Made by a program: the position numbers and the translations under genes. DNA of 59,732 nucleotides from an uncultured Butyrivibrio sp. (GTDB lineage Bacteria > Bacillota > Clostridia > Lachnospirales > Lachnospiraceae). Below the pieces are notes generated by a model that saw nothing but the letters and a program-made list of their open reading frames with translations, searched no databases and was not told where the DNA came from. Positions 18,015-27,486 of the stretch are shown here, piece after piece. The stretch is taken from contig NZ_CAMVPU010000025.1 in the NCBI RefSeq assembly GCF_947169445.1, positions 1-59,732 on the forward strand, in the 5' to 3' direction. Positions within the stretch are counted from its first letter, which is position 1. Every line of letters begins with the position of its first letter.

Positions 18015-18974
18015 ATGAATAAATACAACGGCCTTATAAATATTTATAAAGAGCAGGGATTCACATCTAATGACGTGGTAGCTAAGCTGCGGGGAATCCT
18101 TCATCAAAAGAAAATTGGTCACACAGGTACTTTGGATCCTGATGCTACAGGAGTTTTGGTGGTATGCCTTGGAACCGGCACCAAGCTGGTGGAAATGCTG
18201 ACTGATCATGATAAAGAATATATTGCTGTGTGCAAACTTGGTGTTACTACTGACACACAGGATATGTCAGGCAAGGTACTTGAAGAGAGTGAAGTTAATG
18301 TTTCTAAACTAGAACTTCATGAAGCGGTTCAGGCCTTTGTGGGTGATTATGATCAGATTCCTCCAATGTACTCCGCTATTAAGCAGAATGGTAAAAAACT
18401 CTATGAGCTTGCCAGAGAAGGTGTTGAAGTTGAGAGAAAGCCGAGAAAAGTTCATATTGATGCCATTACGATTCTTGACGATAGTAATCTGGAAAAAGAC
18501 CATACCTTTGTTATGGAAGTTAAATGCTCCAAGGGAACCTATATCAGAACTCTCTGCAATGACATAGGGCTTAGACTTGGCTGCGGCGGAGCTATGCAGA
18601 ACCTTATGAGAACAAGAGTCGGCGCCTTTGCTCTTGATAGTGCAGTTAAGCTGTCTCAGGTTGAGGAAATGCGCGATAATGGAACGCTTGAGGGAATTAT
18701 CAAATCTCCTGAATATATTTTCAGGGATTTGGACAAGATACATGTTAAGGACAGCTGCAGGGCACTTTTGGAAAATGGAAACAGCTTCCGCAAAGATAAT
18801 GTTATAAACGAAGATCCTTTGGGCGTTAATGATACTGAGTACTCGAAGGAAATGTTTACGGAAGGAAACCTTGTCCGTGTATATTCAGAGGATGAGACTT
18901 TCTATGGAATATACAAGTACGACTCCAAGACCAGACAGTTTAAGGTAGATAAATTCTTTTTTGAAAAAGGATAA
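18015..18974 (+). CDS. truB: tRNA pseudouridine(55) synthase TruB
   Basis: 319-residue enzyme that forms the pseudouridine in the T loop of tRNA. Catalytic motif GTLDPDATGVL (about 38-48, catalytic Asp in LDPDATG) and the IPPMYSAIKQNGKKLYELAREG and KGTYIRTLCNDIG motifs are intact. The C-terminal part continues into a PUA-like region. The stop is at 18972, five bases before the preferred start of ribF. Confidence 0.95.
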   Translation: MNKYNGLINIYKEQGFTSNDVVAKLRGILHQKKIGHTGTLDPDATGVLVVCLGTGTKLVEMLTDHDKEYIAVCKLGVTTDTQDMSGKVLEESEVNVSKLELHEAVQAFVGDYDQIPPMYSAIKQNGKKLYELAREGVEVERKPRKVHIDAITILDDSNLEKDHTFVMEVKCSKGTYIRTLCNDIGLRLGCGGAMQNLMRTRVGAFALDSAVKLSQVEEMRDNGTLEGIIKSPEYIFRDLDKIHVKDSCRALLENGNSFRKDNVINEDPLGVNDTEYSKEMFTEGNLVRVYSEDETFYGIYKYDSKTRQFKVDKFFFEKG

Positions 18975-18978
18975 GAAA

Positions 18979-19890
18979 ATGCAGATAATTACAAGACTTG
19001 ATGAACTTAATATAAATGATAAGACAGCCATTGCCATAGGAAAATTTGACGGAATACATTTAGGACATAAGAAGCTCCTTAAGCATATATTGGATCAAAA
19101 ACAGGATGGACTTAAAGCAACAGTCTTTACATTTGAGCCTTCTCCTGAGGAGTTCTTTGTTGGACACCCGGTAAAGCAGCTTTTTACAAGGAACGAAAAG
19201 AGAAGTGCCTTTGAGGAAATGGGCATAGATATTCTTGTTGAGTTTCCACTTACTGCTATAACTGCTGCAACTCCGCCTGAGGATTTTGTTAAAACGATAT
19301 TGGTGGAAGATTTAAAGGCAGACTATATTGCTGCTGGAACCGATGTTTCTTTTGGCGACAAGGGAAGAGGAGATCAGTATCTGCTTAAAAACATGAGTAA
19401 AGAACTGGGCTTTGAGCTGGTTCTTATCGATAAGGTAATGCTTGACGGAGCGGAGGTTAGCTCCACCAGAGTCAGAAATCAGGTTGCGGATGGTGATATG
19501 GTCATGGCCCATAGACTTCTTGGAAGTCACTACAGCGTAAGCGGAATAGTGGAACACGGAAATCACTTAGGTCATACAATCGGCATTCCGACGGTGAATA
19601 TATTGCCTCCCGCAGGAAAGCTTTTGCCGCCTTTTGGTGTTTATAGCAGTATAGTAGTGATTGACGGCGAAGAATACACAGGAATGACTAACATAGGCAG
19701 AAAGCCGACTGTTTCTAGTGACAATCAGGTGGGAGTTGAAACATATATCTATGATTTTGACAGAGATGTCTATGGCAAGACTATAGAAGTTAAACTTCTA
19801 AAGTTCAAGAGACCTGAAATGAAGTTTGCCAGTGTAGATGAGCTAAAAGCTCAGATGGAAAAAGATATTGCAGATATTAAGGTGAAATAA
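18979..19890 (+). CDS. ribF: Bifunctional riboflavin kinase / FAD synthetase
   Basis: 303 residues from the ATG at 18979, preferred over an in-frame TTG at 18961 because AAGGA lies seven bases before the ATG and the family starts with the M-Q-I-I pattern. The N-terminal adenylyltransferase half has AIGKFDGIHLGHKKLL and FTFEPSPEEFF; the C-terminal kinase half has GIPTVNI, GVYSS and YTGMTNIGRKPTV. It makes FMN and FAD from riboflavin. It is the last gene of the translation operon. Confidence 0.94.
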   Translation: MQIITRLDELNINDKTAIAIGKFDGIHLGHKKLLKHILDQKQDGLKATVFTFEPSPEEFFVGHPVKQLFTRNEKRSAFEEMGIDILVEFPLTAITAATPPEDFVKTILVEDLKADYIAAGTDVSFGDKGRGDQYLLKNMSKELGFELVLIDKVMLDGAEVSSTRVRNQVADGDMVMAHRLLGSHYSVSGIVEHGNHLGHTIGIPTVNILPPAGKLLPPFGVYSSIVVIDGEEYTGMTNIGRKPTVSSDNQVGVETYIYDFDRDVYGKTIEVKLLKFKRPEMKFASVDELKAQMEKDIADIKVK

Positions 19891-19916
19891 TTTCACTGAA
19901 ATTTTATTGTTTTTTT
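19889..19916 (+). terminator. Terminator after ribF
   Basis: AATTTC-ACT-GAAATT hairpin overlapping the ribF stop, followed by TTATTGTTTTTTT. The stem is short and AT-rich, so strength is uncertain. Confidence 0.55.
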
Positions 19917-19981
19917 ATAAAGTAAAATACGAAATTATGTTACATTTTTTGTAGTCATATTATTGTGAGGGGGTATTGGCT

Positions 19982-22900
19982 ATGAAGAGAATAATCGAGT
20001 ATTTTGCAAAGTATGTCAGCCTGTTCATGGTTGTCCTTTTGGTCAGCTTTAATGTGCTGGCTGTTTCTGCTAATGCGGCATCCCCTATTGTACAGATAGA
20101 ATATTCAGATGATCAGATGTTTAATACTAATGGAAAAACTGAAGTATCTGATCTTCAGATCATCTGTCTTGAAGAGCCGCAAAGCGGCAAACTCTTTGAT
20201 ACATCTGCAGTTGTCAAAACCAGTGAGGGAGTACTTTGGAATATTCCTGTCATCTGGGTTGACGAACTGGGGCAGGTGTCTTCTGTTTGCATTAAAGGCA
20301 AGAAATATACGCCTGTTTTTGCCTTTTTTATCCCTGAAAATGTCTTTATAAAGCGCTCTTACGGGCAGAATAGTTATTCTGTCAAGCTTCCGGACTATCT
20401 TAGTGCTGTATTTGGTGAAGATAGTATTCTTTCTGTTGCCAATTCGACGACAGGTCTTACCTATATTACCTCGTCTGTGCTGCTTGACATTGTTACTCCT
20501 GATACTACCAGATCAATCCTAGATTCAAGCGAAAACAGAAGAGTTACCAATCTGGCGAAGGCATCCACAATTTATGATTATGCTACAGTTCAGAAAAAGC
20601 TTGAAGAGAGCATTCTTGAGCAGAAAGAGAAGGCTCGCATTGACAAAGAGATAGAGGATGCAGCCAGAAGAGAGGCTGAGGAAGGAAAACCGCAACAATC
20701 TTCTGATACTGTAAAGGAAGAACAAAAATCCGATCCCGGGCCAAAGCAGGAAACTGTTGATAAAGATACCCTTGTAAAGCTGGTTTCAGTTCATTGTACA
20801 GATAGTGTTATTGAGAATATTGGTACAGAGAATCTGACTAATCTTTTGGATCTTATTTATAATGTCATAGAACCTCAGGCTGTATATCAGCTAAATAATG
20901 GATTTTACAGCTATAGCGTGGCATCAGGTAATGGCGATATTGGTGAGAATATCGGCCTTTATGTATATGATGCCAGATTTTCTACAGGTGATGAAAAAGA
21001 ACTTCAAGGTGCTCTGGCTTATGTGCAGGCTAATTATTCTGCCGGAGACGACAATAAGTCTTTTGGCTATTATATAGGTGTTAATACAGAATCACTATAT
21101 GCTGAAAATGAAGATGGCACCTACTCCTTTAAAGAGGAGGAACTGGATACTTTTAAGAATACAGTTACGCATGAATTGATGCATGCGTTTATGGATGATT
21201 ATACCAGGACCGGAATGATGGGTCTTACATATGAGGGAAGCCAGTATAGCGATGGTGGAAATGGATTCCCTGCCTGGTTCGTAGAAGGAACGGCATCTGC
21301 AGTAGATGACAGCTATTCTTTCAGGAACACAGTATTTATAGAAATGCATTCTGATACTGAAGATGCATTGTCTGACTACACGGTCGAATCACTGATAAAC
21401 TATTATAACAACTACAATGATTCAGATGTTGGACGGCCAAGCATTGACAGTATCAACAAATACTATGATTTGGAAAATAATGTGGCTAGTGCGTATGTGA
21501 GCGGATATCTGGCTTGTCTTTATCTGTCTGCTATGGCTGTAGAGAGCGGCATTGTGAATACTTATAATTCAGTTTCTACAACCGCTGATGATGGAAATCT
21601 TGTATATAATTCGAATGCAATAAGAGATGGTCTGGATGAAATATTATATAGACTGCATACAGGTAGTACACTGGATTCGATCATTAATACTATTTCCGGC
21701 GGTACTTACACTGATACAGAGGATTTTCAGAATAAGTTCATGACAGGAACTTATAACGAAGAGACACAAGAATATGAACAGATTGATGGTTCAACCCAGT
21801 TTTGTGTTAACTTTTTGAATTACCTTAATTCAGTTACCAAAGAGCTTACAGGCGATGATGAGGAGATTACTTATGCCAATGGCTCAATATTACTTGCCTT
21901 TGATTCAGATAAAAGATCTGCTATAGAAGATACACTTCCGGAAGCGATGCCGGCGCAGCAAGTATTCAAGCTCGTAGATGAAAATGATTATGTCGTTTCA
22001 ACGGTAGATGATGAAAGTACTTTGAGCTCCGGAGGTACCCACGAAACGGCGGTCAACCCGGATGGAAGCGGAGAGACAAGTCTTATAGAAGAAGCAAGTC
22101 TTGCAGCTTATGCGACAGCTTCACCTTCTGAGAAGGTAGAAAAAGAAAGAAGACTGGATTTCAGAACCGATGAGGAAAAAGAAGAGAGCAAGGCTTTAGA
22201 AGCTGCTGAGGAAAAAGAACCTGAGGCTCTTGAAGAAACCAGAAATGCAGCTGAGGCATCTGAAACATTTGAAGCCTCTGAGTCAGATGGTGCAAAAATC
22301 AGACTTATTTCAGAGATTAATAATTCTGATGAAGAAAATTGTAACTCTGAGCATGCAAAGCAGACAGAAAATGCAGAACAGACGGAAAATGCCGGACAGA
22401 AAGAATATGCAGAGCAGACAGAGATTGCAGAACCAGTCGAACAGGCAGATCAGTCAGAGCTTACAGAAACTGATGAACATGCAACTAAGACAGAGAATAC
22501 AGAGTATGCAGACCAAATCGAGCATACCGAGCAGCTTCCTGAGCAAAATCCTGAATCAAACGATAATAATGTGGTAATTCCGGAAGCAACACCGCAGGAA
22601 GTTGTAGTTACCGACTCTGGCACAGAAGCTGCTGCGGAGACAGTTGCTGTTTCTGATAACCAGGCAGTATCTGAGACTGTTGAAGCATCCAATGATCATG
22701 TCAGAACCGAGTCTGTCGAGACTTCTGACAATCAGGAAAATACAGAGACAAAAGAGGCTCTGGAACTTGGTCAGGACGACAAGGAAATGCTTCAGGCCGA
22801 TTCAGAAGAAAACAGTGAAAATAAGGATGAAAGCCCTGCATCCAAGGAATCTGCTGCTGAGAATAACGAATCGGACGAGGAATCAGACAAAAAATCCGAT

Positions 22901-23032
22901 GAAGAAGATGAAAATGACGAGAAGGATGAAAATGAGGAGTCATCTGATGCTGAGTCAGAGGAAGATACTCAGACCAAAGAAGAGCAGTCTGGTTCGGAAG
23001 ATGGTTCTGATGATTTAGATCAGGAAACATAA
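19982..23032 (+). CDS. Secreted HExxH (gluzincin-like) protein with long acidic tail
   Basis: The ATG at 19982 follows GAGGGGG and is preferred over an upstream in-frame TTG; 1016 residues. An N-terminal signal peptide (hydrophobic residues about 13-29, cleavage near SANA-A) marks export. The zinc-protease-like motif THELMHAF has H397 and H401, and WFVEGTAS places E435 as a plausible third ligand, a gluzincin arrangement. A coiled, charged stretch lies at about 198-255. From about residue 715 the protein is a 300-residue Glu/Asp/Ser/Thr-rich tail with degenerate T-E-x-A-E-Q repeats. No LPxTG or membrane anchor is seen. Substrate unknown; the peptidase call rests on motif and context only. Confidence 0.7.
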   Translation: MKRIIEYFAKYVSLFMVVLLVSFNVLAVSANAASPIVQIEYSDDQMFNTNGKTEVSDLQIICLEEPQSGKLFDTSAVVKTSEGVLWNIPVIWVDELGQVSSVCIKGKKYTPVFAFFIPENVFIKRSYGQNSYSVKLPDYLSAVFGEDSILSVANSTTGLTYITSSVLLDIVTPDTTRSILDSSENRRVTNLAKASTIYDYATVQKKLEESILEQKEKARIDKEIEDAARREAEEGKPQQSSDTVKEEQKSDPGPKQETVDKDTLVKLVSVHCTDSVIENIGTENLTNLLDLIYNVIEPQAVYQLNNGFYSYSVASGNGDIGENIGLYVYDARFSTGDEKELQGALAYVQANYSAGDDNKSFGYYIGVNTESLYAENEDGTYSFKEEELDTFKNTVTHELMHAFMDDYTRTGMMGLTYEGSQYSDGGNGFPAWFVEGTASAVDDSYSFRNTVFIEMHSDTEDALSDYTVESLINYYNNYNDSDVGRPSIDSINKYYDLENNVASAYVSGYLACLYLSAMAVESGIVNTYNSVSTTADDGNLVYNSNAIRDGLDEILYRLHTGSTLDSIINTISGGTYTDTEDFQNKFMTGTYNEETQEYEQIDGSTQFCVNFLNYLNSVTKELTGDDEEITYANGSILLAFDSDKRSAIEDTLPEAMPAQQVFKLVDENDYVVSTVDDESTLSSGGTHETAVNPDGSGETSLIEEASLAAYATASPSEKVEKERRLDFRTDEEKEESKALEAAEEKEPEALEETRNAAEASETFEASESDGAKIRLISEINNSDEENCNSEHAKQTENAEQTENAGQKEYAEQTEIAEPVEQADQSELTETDEHATKTENTEYADQIEHTEQLPEQNPESNDNNVVIPEATPQEVVVTDSGTEAAAETVAVSDNQAVSETVEASNDHVRTESVETSDNQENTETKEALELGQDDKEMLQADSEENSENKDESPASKESAAENNESDEESDKKSDEEDENDEKDENEESSDAESEEDTQTKEEQSGSEDGSDDLDQET

Positions 23033-23037
23033 AAAAC

Positions 23038-23066
23038 TTTACAGAAATAATTATCTGTGCTAATAT
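23038..23066 (+). promoter_or_regulatory. Promoter of rpsO
   Basis: TTTACA, a 17-bp spacer and TAATAT give a near-consensus promoter just after the secreted protein gene; predicted start about 23,073. Confidence 0.7.
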
Positions 23067-23072
23067 AATCTA

Positions 23073-23205
23073 GCTGCTGACTAAGCAGCAATAGTTACAG
23101 AAACTACCTATACTCGGATTGTGGAAACTCCAACCAGATCTGTGTAGCAGGCGGATTCAAGTTTATTAAGAGTCGATTTTTTTGTCGACAAAAAGGAGAA
23201 GAAAG
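23073..23205 (+). promoter_or_regulatory. rpsO 5' leader, possible S15 autoregulatory RNA
   Basis: The leader of about 130 nt contains a GTCGA/TCGAC hairpin with a T-rich loop ending directly before the AAAGGAG ribosome site, so the site could be masked. S15 leaders commonly fold into autoregulatory structures; this particular fold has not been assigned to a class. Confidence 0.45.
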
Positions 23206-23472
23206 ATGATTACAAAAGAGAAAAAGACAGAAGTTATTGAGAAGTTCGCAAGAAAAGCTGGCGATACAGGATCACCAGAGGTTCAGATTGCAATTCTCAC
23301 AGAGAGAATTAAGGAGCTTAACGATCACCTTGACAAGAACCCTAAGGATCACCACTCAAGAAGAGGTCTTCTTAAGATGGTTGGTCAGAGACGTAGCCTT
23401 CTTGGATACCTTAAGAAGAAGGATATCGAAGCTTATCGTAAGCTTATCGCTGATCTTGGTCTTAGAAAGTAA
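23206..23472 (+). CDS. rpsO: 30S ribosomal protein S15
   Basis: 88 residues from ATG 23206, chosen because AAAGGAG precedes it; an upstream in-frame start would add an unlikely STKRRRK extension. The family pattern TGSPEVQIAILTERIKELNDHL and the 16S-binding HHSRRGLLKMVGQRRSLLGYLKK are intact. It binds the central domain of 16S rRNA early in assembly. The next gene is pnp, as in many bacteria. Confidence 0.98.
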   Translation: MITKEKKTEVIEKFARKAGDTGSPEVQIAILTERIKELNDHLDKNPKDHHSRRGLLKMVGQRRSLLGYLKKKDIEAYRKLIADLGLRK

Positions 23473-23485
23473 TTCAATTATTAAA

Positions 23486-23526
23486 GGCGGGATTAGGCTG
23501 ATGAGAATCAGCCTGTTCCGTCTTTC
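23486..23526 (+). terminator. Terminator after rpsO
   Basis: A two-part stem: GGCGGGA/TTCCGTC outside and AGGCTGA/TCAGCCT inside with a TGAGAA loop, then TTTCT. A smaller GCGC-AAATA-GCGC-TTTT hairpin lies at 23558-23574 in the pnp leader. Confidence 0.7.
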
Positions 23527-23672
23527 TGCGTTTATAAGGTCAGAAGTTTGAGAATATGCGCAAATAGCGCTTTTCTATAGTAGAAGAAAACATGTTTTAA
23601 TGCACACGCACCCGAAGTACAGCTGATTTTGTGTTGTAGAACAGGGACCGCGGATGAGCAGAAGGAGAAAAA

Positions 23673-25763
23673 ATGGTAAAAACTTATTCAATGGAACTGG
23701 CTGGTCGTACACTTAAGGTTGAGATCGGCAAGGTTGGTAAACAGGCTAACGGTTGTGCATTTATGCAGTACGGAGATACAACAGTTCTTTGTACAGCAAC
23801 AGCTTCAGCTAAGCCAAGAGACGGAATCGACTTCTTCCCACTTTCAGTAGAATATGGTGAGAAGTTCTATGCAGTTGGTAAATTCCCTGGTGGATACAAT
23901 AAGAGAGAGGGTAAACCCTCTGAGAACGCTATTCTTACAAGCCGTGTTATCGATCGTCCTATGCGTCCTCTTTTCCCTAAGGATTACAGAAATGACGTTA
24001 CAATCGAGACAATGGTTATGTCTGTAGATCCACAGTGCCGTCCTGAGCTTCTTGCAATGCTTGGCGCTTCAGTTTCAGTTTCTATTTCAGATATTCCTTT
24101 CGATGGCCCTTGTGCTATGACACAGATGGGTATGATCGATGGCGAGCTTATCGTTAACCCTACTCAGGAGCAGTGGAACAGCGGTGACCTCAAGCTTACA
24201 GTTGCATCTGTAGGTCAGAAGGTTATCATGATCGAAGCTGGTGCTAATGAGATTCCTGAGGAGAAGATGAAGGAAGCTATTTACAAGGCACATGATGTTA
24301 ACCTTCAGATAATCGAATTCTTCAAGGGTATCGTTGCTGAGGTTGGTAAGCCTAAGCATGAGTACACAAGCTGTGCAGTTCCAGAAGAACTCTTTGCTGC
24401 TATTAAGGAAGTTGTTCCTCCAGAAGAGATGGAGAAGGCTGTATTTACAGACGATAAGCAGACAAGAGAAGCTAATATCGCTGATATTACAGACAGACTT
24501 ACTGAGAAGTTTGCAGATAACGAAGAGTGGCTTGCTATTCTTGGCGAAGCTATTTATCAGTATGAGAAGAAGACAGTTCGTAAGATGATCCTCAAGGATC
24601 ACAAGAGACCTGATGGACGTGAGATTAAGCAGATCAGACCTCTTTCAGCTGAGGTTGATCTTATTCCTAGAGTACACGGAAGTGCTATGTTCACTCGTGG
24701 ACAGACACAGATCTGTGACGTTACAACACTTGCTCCTCTTTCAGAGGCTCAGAAGGTTGAAGGACTTGATAACTTTGCTGCAGATAAGAGATATGTACAC
24801 CAGTACAATTTCCCTGCTTATTCAGTAGGTGAGACTAAGGTTTCAAGAGGACCAGGACGTAGAGAGATCGGACATGGAGCTCTTGCAGAGAGAGCACTTC
24901 TTCCTGTTCTTCCAAGCGTTGAAGAGTTCCCATATGCTATCCGCTGCGTATCAGAGACATTTGAGTCAAACGGATCAACATCTATGGCTTCAACATGTGC
25001 ATCATGTATGTCACTTATGGCTGCCGGTGTTCCTATCAAGAAGATGGTTGCTGGTATCAGCTGTGGTCTTGTTACTGGTGATACAGATGATGATTTCGTA
25101 GTTCTTACAGATATTCAGGGACTTGAAGACTTCTTCGGTGATATGGACTTCAAGGTAACAGGAACAAAAGATGGTATCACAGCTATTCAGATGGATATCA
25201 AGATTCATGGTCTTACAAAGCCTATCGTTGAGACAGCTATCGCACAGTGCCGTGAGGCTAGATTCTTCATCATGGATGAGTGCATGAGCAAGGCAATTGC
25301 TGAGCCTCGTAAGGAAGTATCCAAGTACGCACCTAAGATCGTTTCTATCCAGATCGATCCTGAGAAGATTGGTGATGTTGTTGGTCAGAGAGGTAAGACA
25401 ATCAACGAGATCATTGCTCGCACTGGTGTTAAGATTGATATTACAGATGATGGTAAGGTTTCAGTTTGCGGTGAGGATCAGGATAAGATTCAGGAAGCTG
25501 TTAACATGGTTAACATCATCGTTTCAGAGTTTGAGAAAGGCCAGATCTTTACAGGTAAGGTTGTAAGCATCAAGGAGTTCGGCGCATTTGTTGAGTTCGC
25601 ACCTGGTAAAGAGGGTATGGTTCACATCAGCAAGATTTCTAAAGAGAGAATCGAGCATGTAGAGGATGTTCTTACACTTGGCGATACAGTAACTGTTGTA
25701 TGCCTTGGCAAGGACAAGATGGGAAGAATCAGTTTCTCAATGAAGGATGTAGCTCAGCAGTGA
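23673..25763 (+). CDS. pnp: Polyribonucleotide nucleotidyltransferase
   Basis: 696-residue phosphorolytic 3'-5' exoribonuclease. Two RNase PH domains are visible (first with FPGGYNKREGKPSENAILTSRVIDRPMRPLFP; second with DGREIKQIRPLSAEVDLIPRVHGSAMFTRGQTQ and the catalytic DITDGK-less region GDMDFKVTGT), separated by a helical domain. A KH domain (VGQRGKTINEIIARTG) and an S1 domain (TGKVVSIKEFGAFVEF) close the protein. AGAAGGAG precedes the ATG. The rpsO-pnp arrangement and a hairpin in the leader are common to this locus. Confidence 0.98.
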   Translation: MVKTYSMELAGRTLKVEIGKVGKQANGCAFMQYGDTTVLCTATASAKPRDGIDFFPLSVEYGEKFYAVGKFPGGYNKREGKPSENAILTSRVIDRPMRPLFPKDYRNDVTIETMVMSVDPQCRPELLAMLGASVSVSISDIPFDGPCAMTQMGMIDGELIVNPTQEQWNSGDLKLTVASVGQKVIMIEAGANEIPEEKMKEAIYKAHDVNLQIIEFFKGIVAEVGKPKHEYTSCAVPEELFAAIKEVVPPEEMEKAVFTDDKQTREANIADITDRLTEKFADNEEWLAILGEAIYQYEKKTVRKMILKDHKRPDGREIKQIRPLSAEVDLIPRVHGSAMFTRGQTQICDVTTLAPLSEAQKVEGLDNFAADKRYVHQYNFPAYSVGETKVSRGPGRREIGHGALAERALLPVLPSVEEFPYAIRCVSETFESNGSTSMASTCASCMSLMAAGVPIKKMVAGISCGLVTGDTDDDFVVLTDIQGLEDFFGDMDFKVTGTKDGITAIQMDIKIHGLTKPIVETAIAQCREARFFIMDECMSKAIAEPRKEVSKYAPKIVSIQIDPEKIGDVVGQRGKTINEIIARTGVKIDITDDGKVSVCGEDQDKIQEAVNMVNIIVSEFEKGQIFTGKVVSIKEFGAFVEFAPGKEGMVHISKISKERIEHVEDVLTLGDTVTVVCLGKDKMGRISFSMKDVAQQ

Positions 25764-25789
25764 GCTATCACACATTTTTAAGTTTTTTG

Positions 25790-25822
25790 GGGCCGGCATG
25801 TAAACGCATACCGGCCTTCTAT
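25790..25822 (+). terminator. Terminator after pnp
   Basis: GGCCGGCATG / CATACCGGCC stem (one mismatch) with loop TAAACG, followed by TTCTATTT. Confidence 0.75.
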
Positions 25823-25864
25823 TTGCAAAGTAACTGCTTTTTTTAGTAAGGATAAATACGGACA

Positions 25865-27469
25865 ATGAGTAACACAAAAGAAACTATAAAAGAGATAAAT
25901 AAGAGACGAACATTTGCCATAATTTCGCATCCTGATGCTGGTAAAACAACACTTACCGAGAAGTTCCTTCTTTACGGAGGAGCAATTAATATGGCTGGTA
26001 GTGTTAAGGGTAAGGCAACTGCAAGACATGCAGTATCAGACTGGATGGAAATTGAGAAACAGCGTGGTATTTCCGTTACTTCATCTGTTCTGCAGTTTAA
26101 TTTTGAGGGATGCTGTATCAATATTCTGGATACTCCGGGACACCAGGATTTCTCTGAGGATACCTACAGAACACTTATGGCTGCGGACTCAGCTGTCATG
26201 GTAATCGATGCAAGTAAGGGTGTAGAGGCTCAGACAAGAAAGCTGTTTAAGGTCTGTGCCATGAGCCATATTCCGATTTTTACATTTATTAATAAGCTGG
26301 ATCGTGATGCTATGGATACCTTCGATCTGCTTGATGATATTGAGAACAACCTTGGCATAGCTACCTGCCCTATGAACTGGCCTATCGGTTCAGGTAAGAA
26401 CTTCAAGGGAATCTATGATAGAAGAGAAGGACACATTGTTACTTTCTCTGAGACACAAAAGGGAACAAAAGAAGGAAAAGAAACCTTTATCAATCTAGAT
26501 GATAAGGCTGCTATCGATTCTGAAATCGGTCAGGATGCATTTGAGACTCTTCAGAATGAAATCGAGCTTCTTGATGGAGCAGGAGCTGAGTATGATCTTG
26601 ATAAGGTAAGAGCCGGAGAACTTACACCTGTATTTTTCGGTTCAGCACTTCAGAATTTCGGCGTAGAATTATTCCTTCATCATTTCCTTAAGATGGCTAC
26701 ACCTCCAACAGGTCGTACATCATCTGATGGAGAGAAGATTGATCCACTTGAGAGAGATTTTTCCGCTTTTGTATTTAAGATTCAGGCTAATATGAACAAG
26801 GCTCACAGAGACCGAATTGCTTTTATGAGAATCTGTTCAGGAAGATATGATGCAGATAAGGAAGTAAAGCACGTTCAGAGTGGTAAGGTAATGAGATTGT
26901 CACAGCCACAGCAGCTTATGGCAGATGAGCGTAAGATTCTTTCAGAGGCTTATGCAGGTGATATCATGGGTGTATTTGATCCTGGTATCTTCTCAATCGG
27001 TGATACAGTATGTATGCCTAAGGATACAATTACATATGAGGGAATCCCTACTTTCGCTCCGGAGCATTTTGCAAGGGTTCGCCAGGTTGATACCATGAAA
27101 CGTAAACAGTTCGTTAAAGGTATTACACAGATTGCTCAGGAAGGTGCGATTCAGATTTTCCAGGAGTACAATACAGGACTTGAGGAAATCATAGTTGGAG
27201 TTGTAGGTGTCCTCCAGTTTGACGTATTGAAATTTAGACTTCAAAGTGAGTACAATGTAGATATAATACTTGAAAATCTCCCTTATGAATATATCAGATG
27301 GGTTGATAATGATGATGTAGATATGTCTACACTTGTGGGCACTTCAGATATGAAGAAGATTAAGGATATGCATGACAGACCACTTCTTTTGTTCATCAAT
27401 GAGTGGAGTGTGGGCATGACAATGGATAGAAATAAGGGGCTTGTACTTTCTGAGTTTAAGAAAAACTAA
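25865..27469 (+). CDS. prfC: Peptide chain release factor 3
   Basis: 534-residue class II release factor GTPase that removes RF1 or RF2 from the ribosome. P-loop SHPDAGKTTLTE lies at about residue 18. Family markers include HAVSDWMEIEKQRGISVTSSV, DTPGHQDFSEDTYRTL and NKLDRD. The C-terminal RF3 domain has VVGVLQFDVLKFRL and ends with the typical SVGMTMDRNKGLVLSEF. It appears to be followed in operon by the lipoprotein gene 17 bp downstream. Confidence 0.96.
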   Translation: MSNTKETIKEINKRRTFAIISHPDAGKTTLTEKFLLYGGAINMAGSVKGKATARHAVSDWMEIEKQRGISVTSSVLQFNFEGCCINILDTPGHQDFSEDTYRTLMAADSAVMVIDASKGVEAQTRKLFKVCAMSHIPIFTFINKLDRDAMDTFDLLDDIENNLGIATCPMNWPIGSGKNFKGIYDRREGHIVTFSETQKGTKEGKETFINLDDKAAIDSEIGQDAFETLQNEIELLDGAGAEYDLDKVRAGELTPVFFGSALQNFGVELFLHHFLKMATPPTGRTSSDGEKIDPLERDFSAFVFKIQANMNKAHRDRIAFMRICSGRYDADKEVKHVQSGKVMRLSQPQQLMADERKILSEAYAGDIMGVFDPGIFSIGDTVCMPKDTITYEGIPTFAPEHFARVRQVDTMKRKQFVKGITQIAQEGAIQIFQEYNTGLEEIIVGVVGVLQFDVLKFRLQSEYNVDIILENLPYEYIRWVDNDDVDMSTLVGTSDMKKIKDMHDRPLLLFINEWSVGMTMDRNKGLVLSEFKKN

Positions 27470-27486
27470 TTTGTGGAGGTAAGCGC

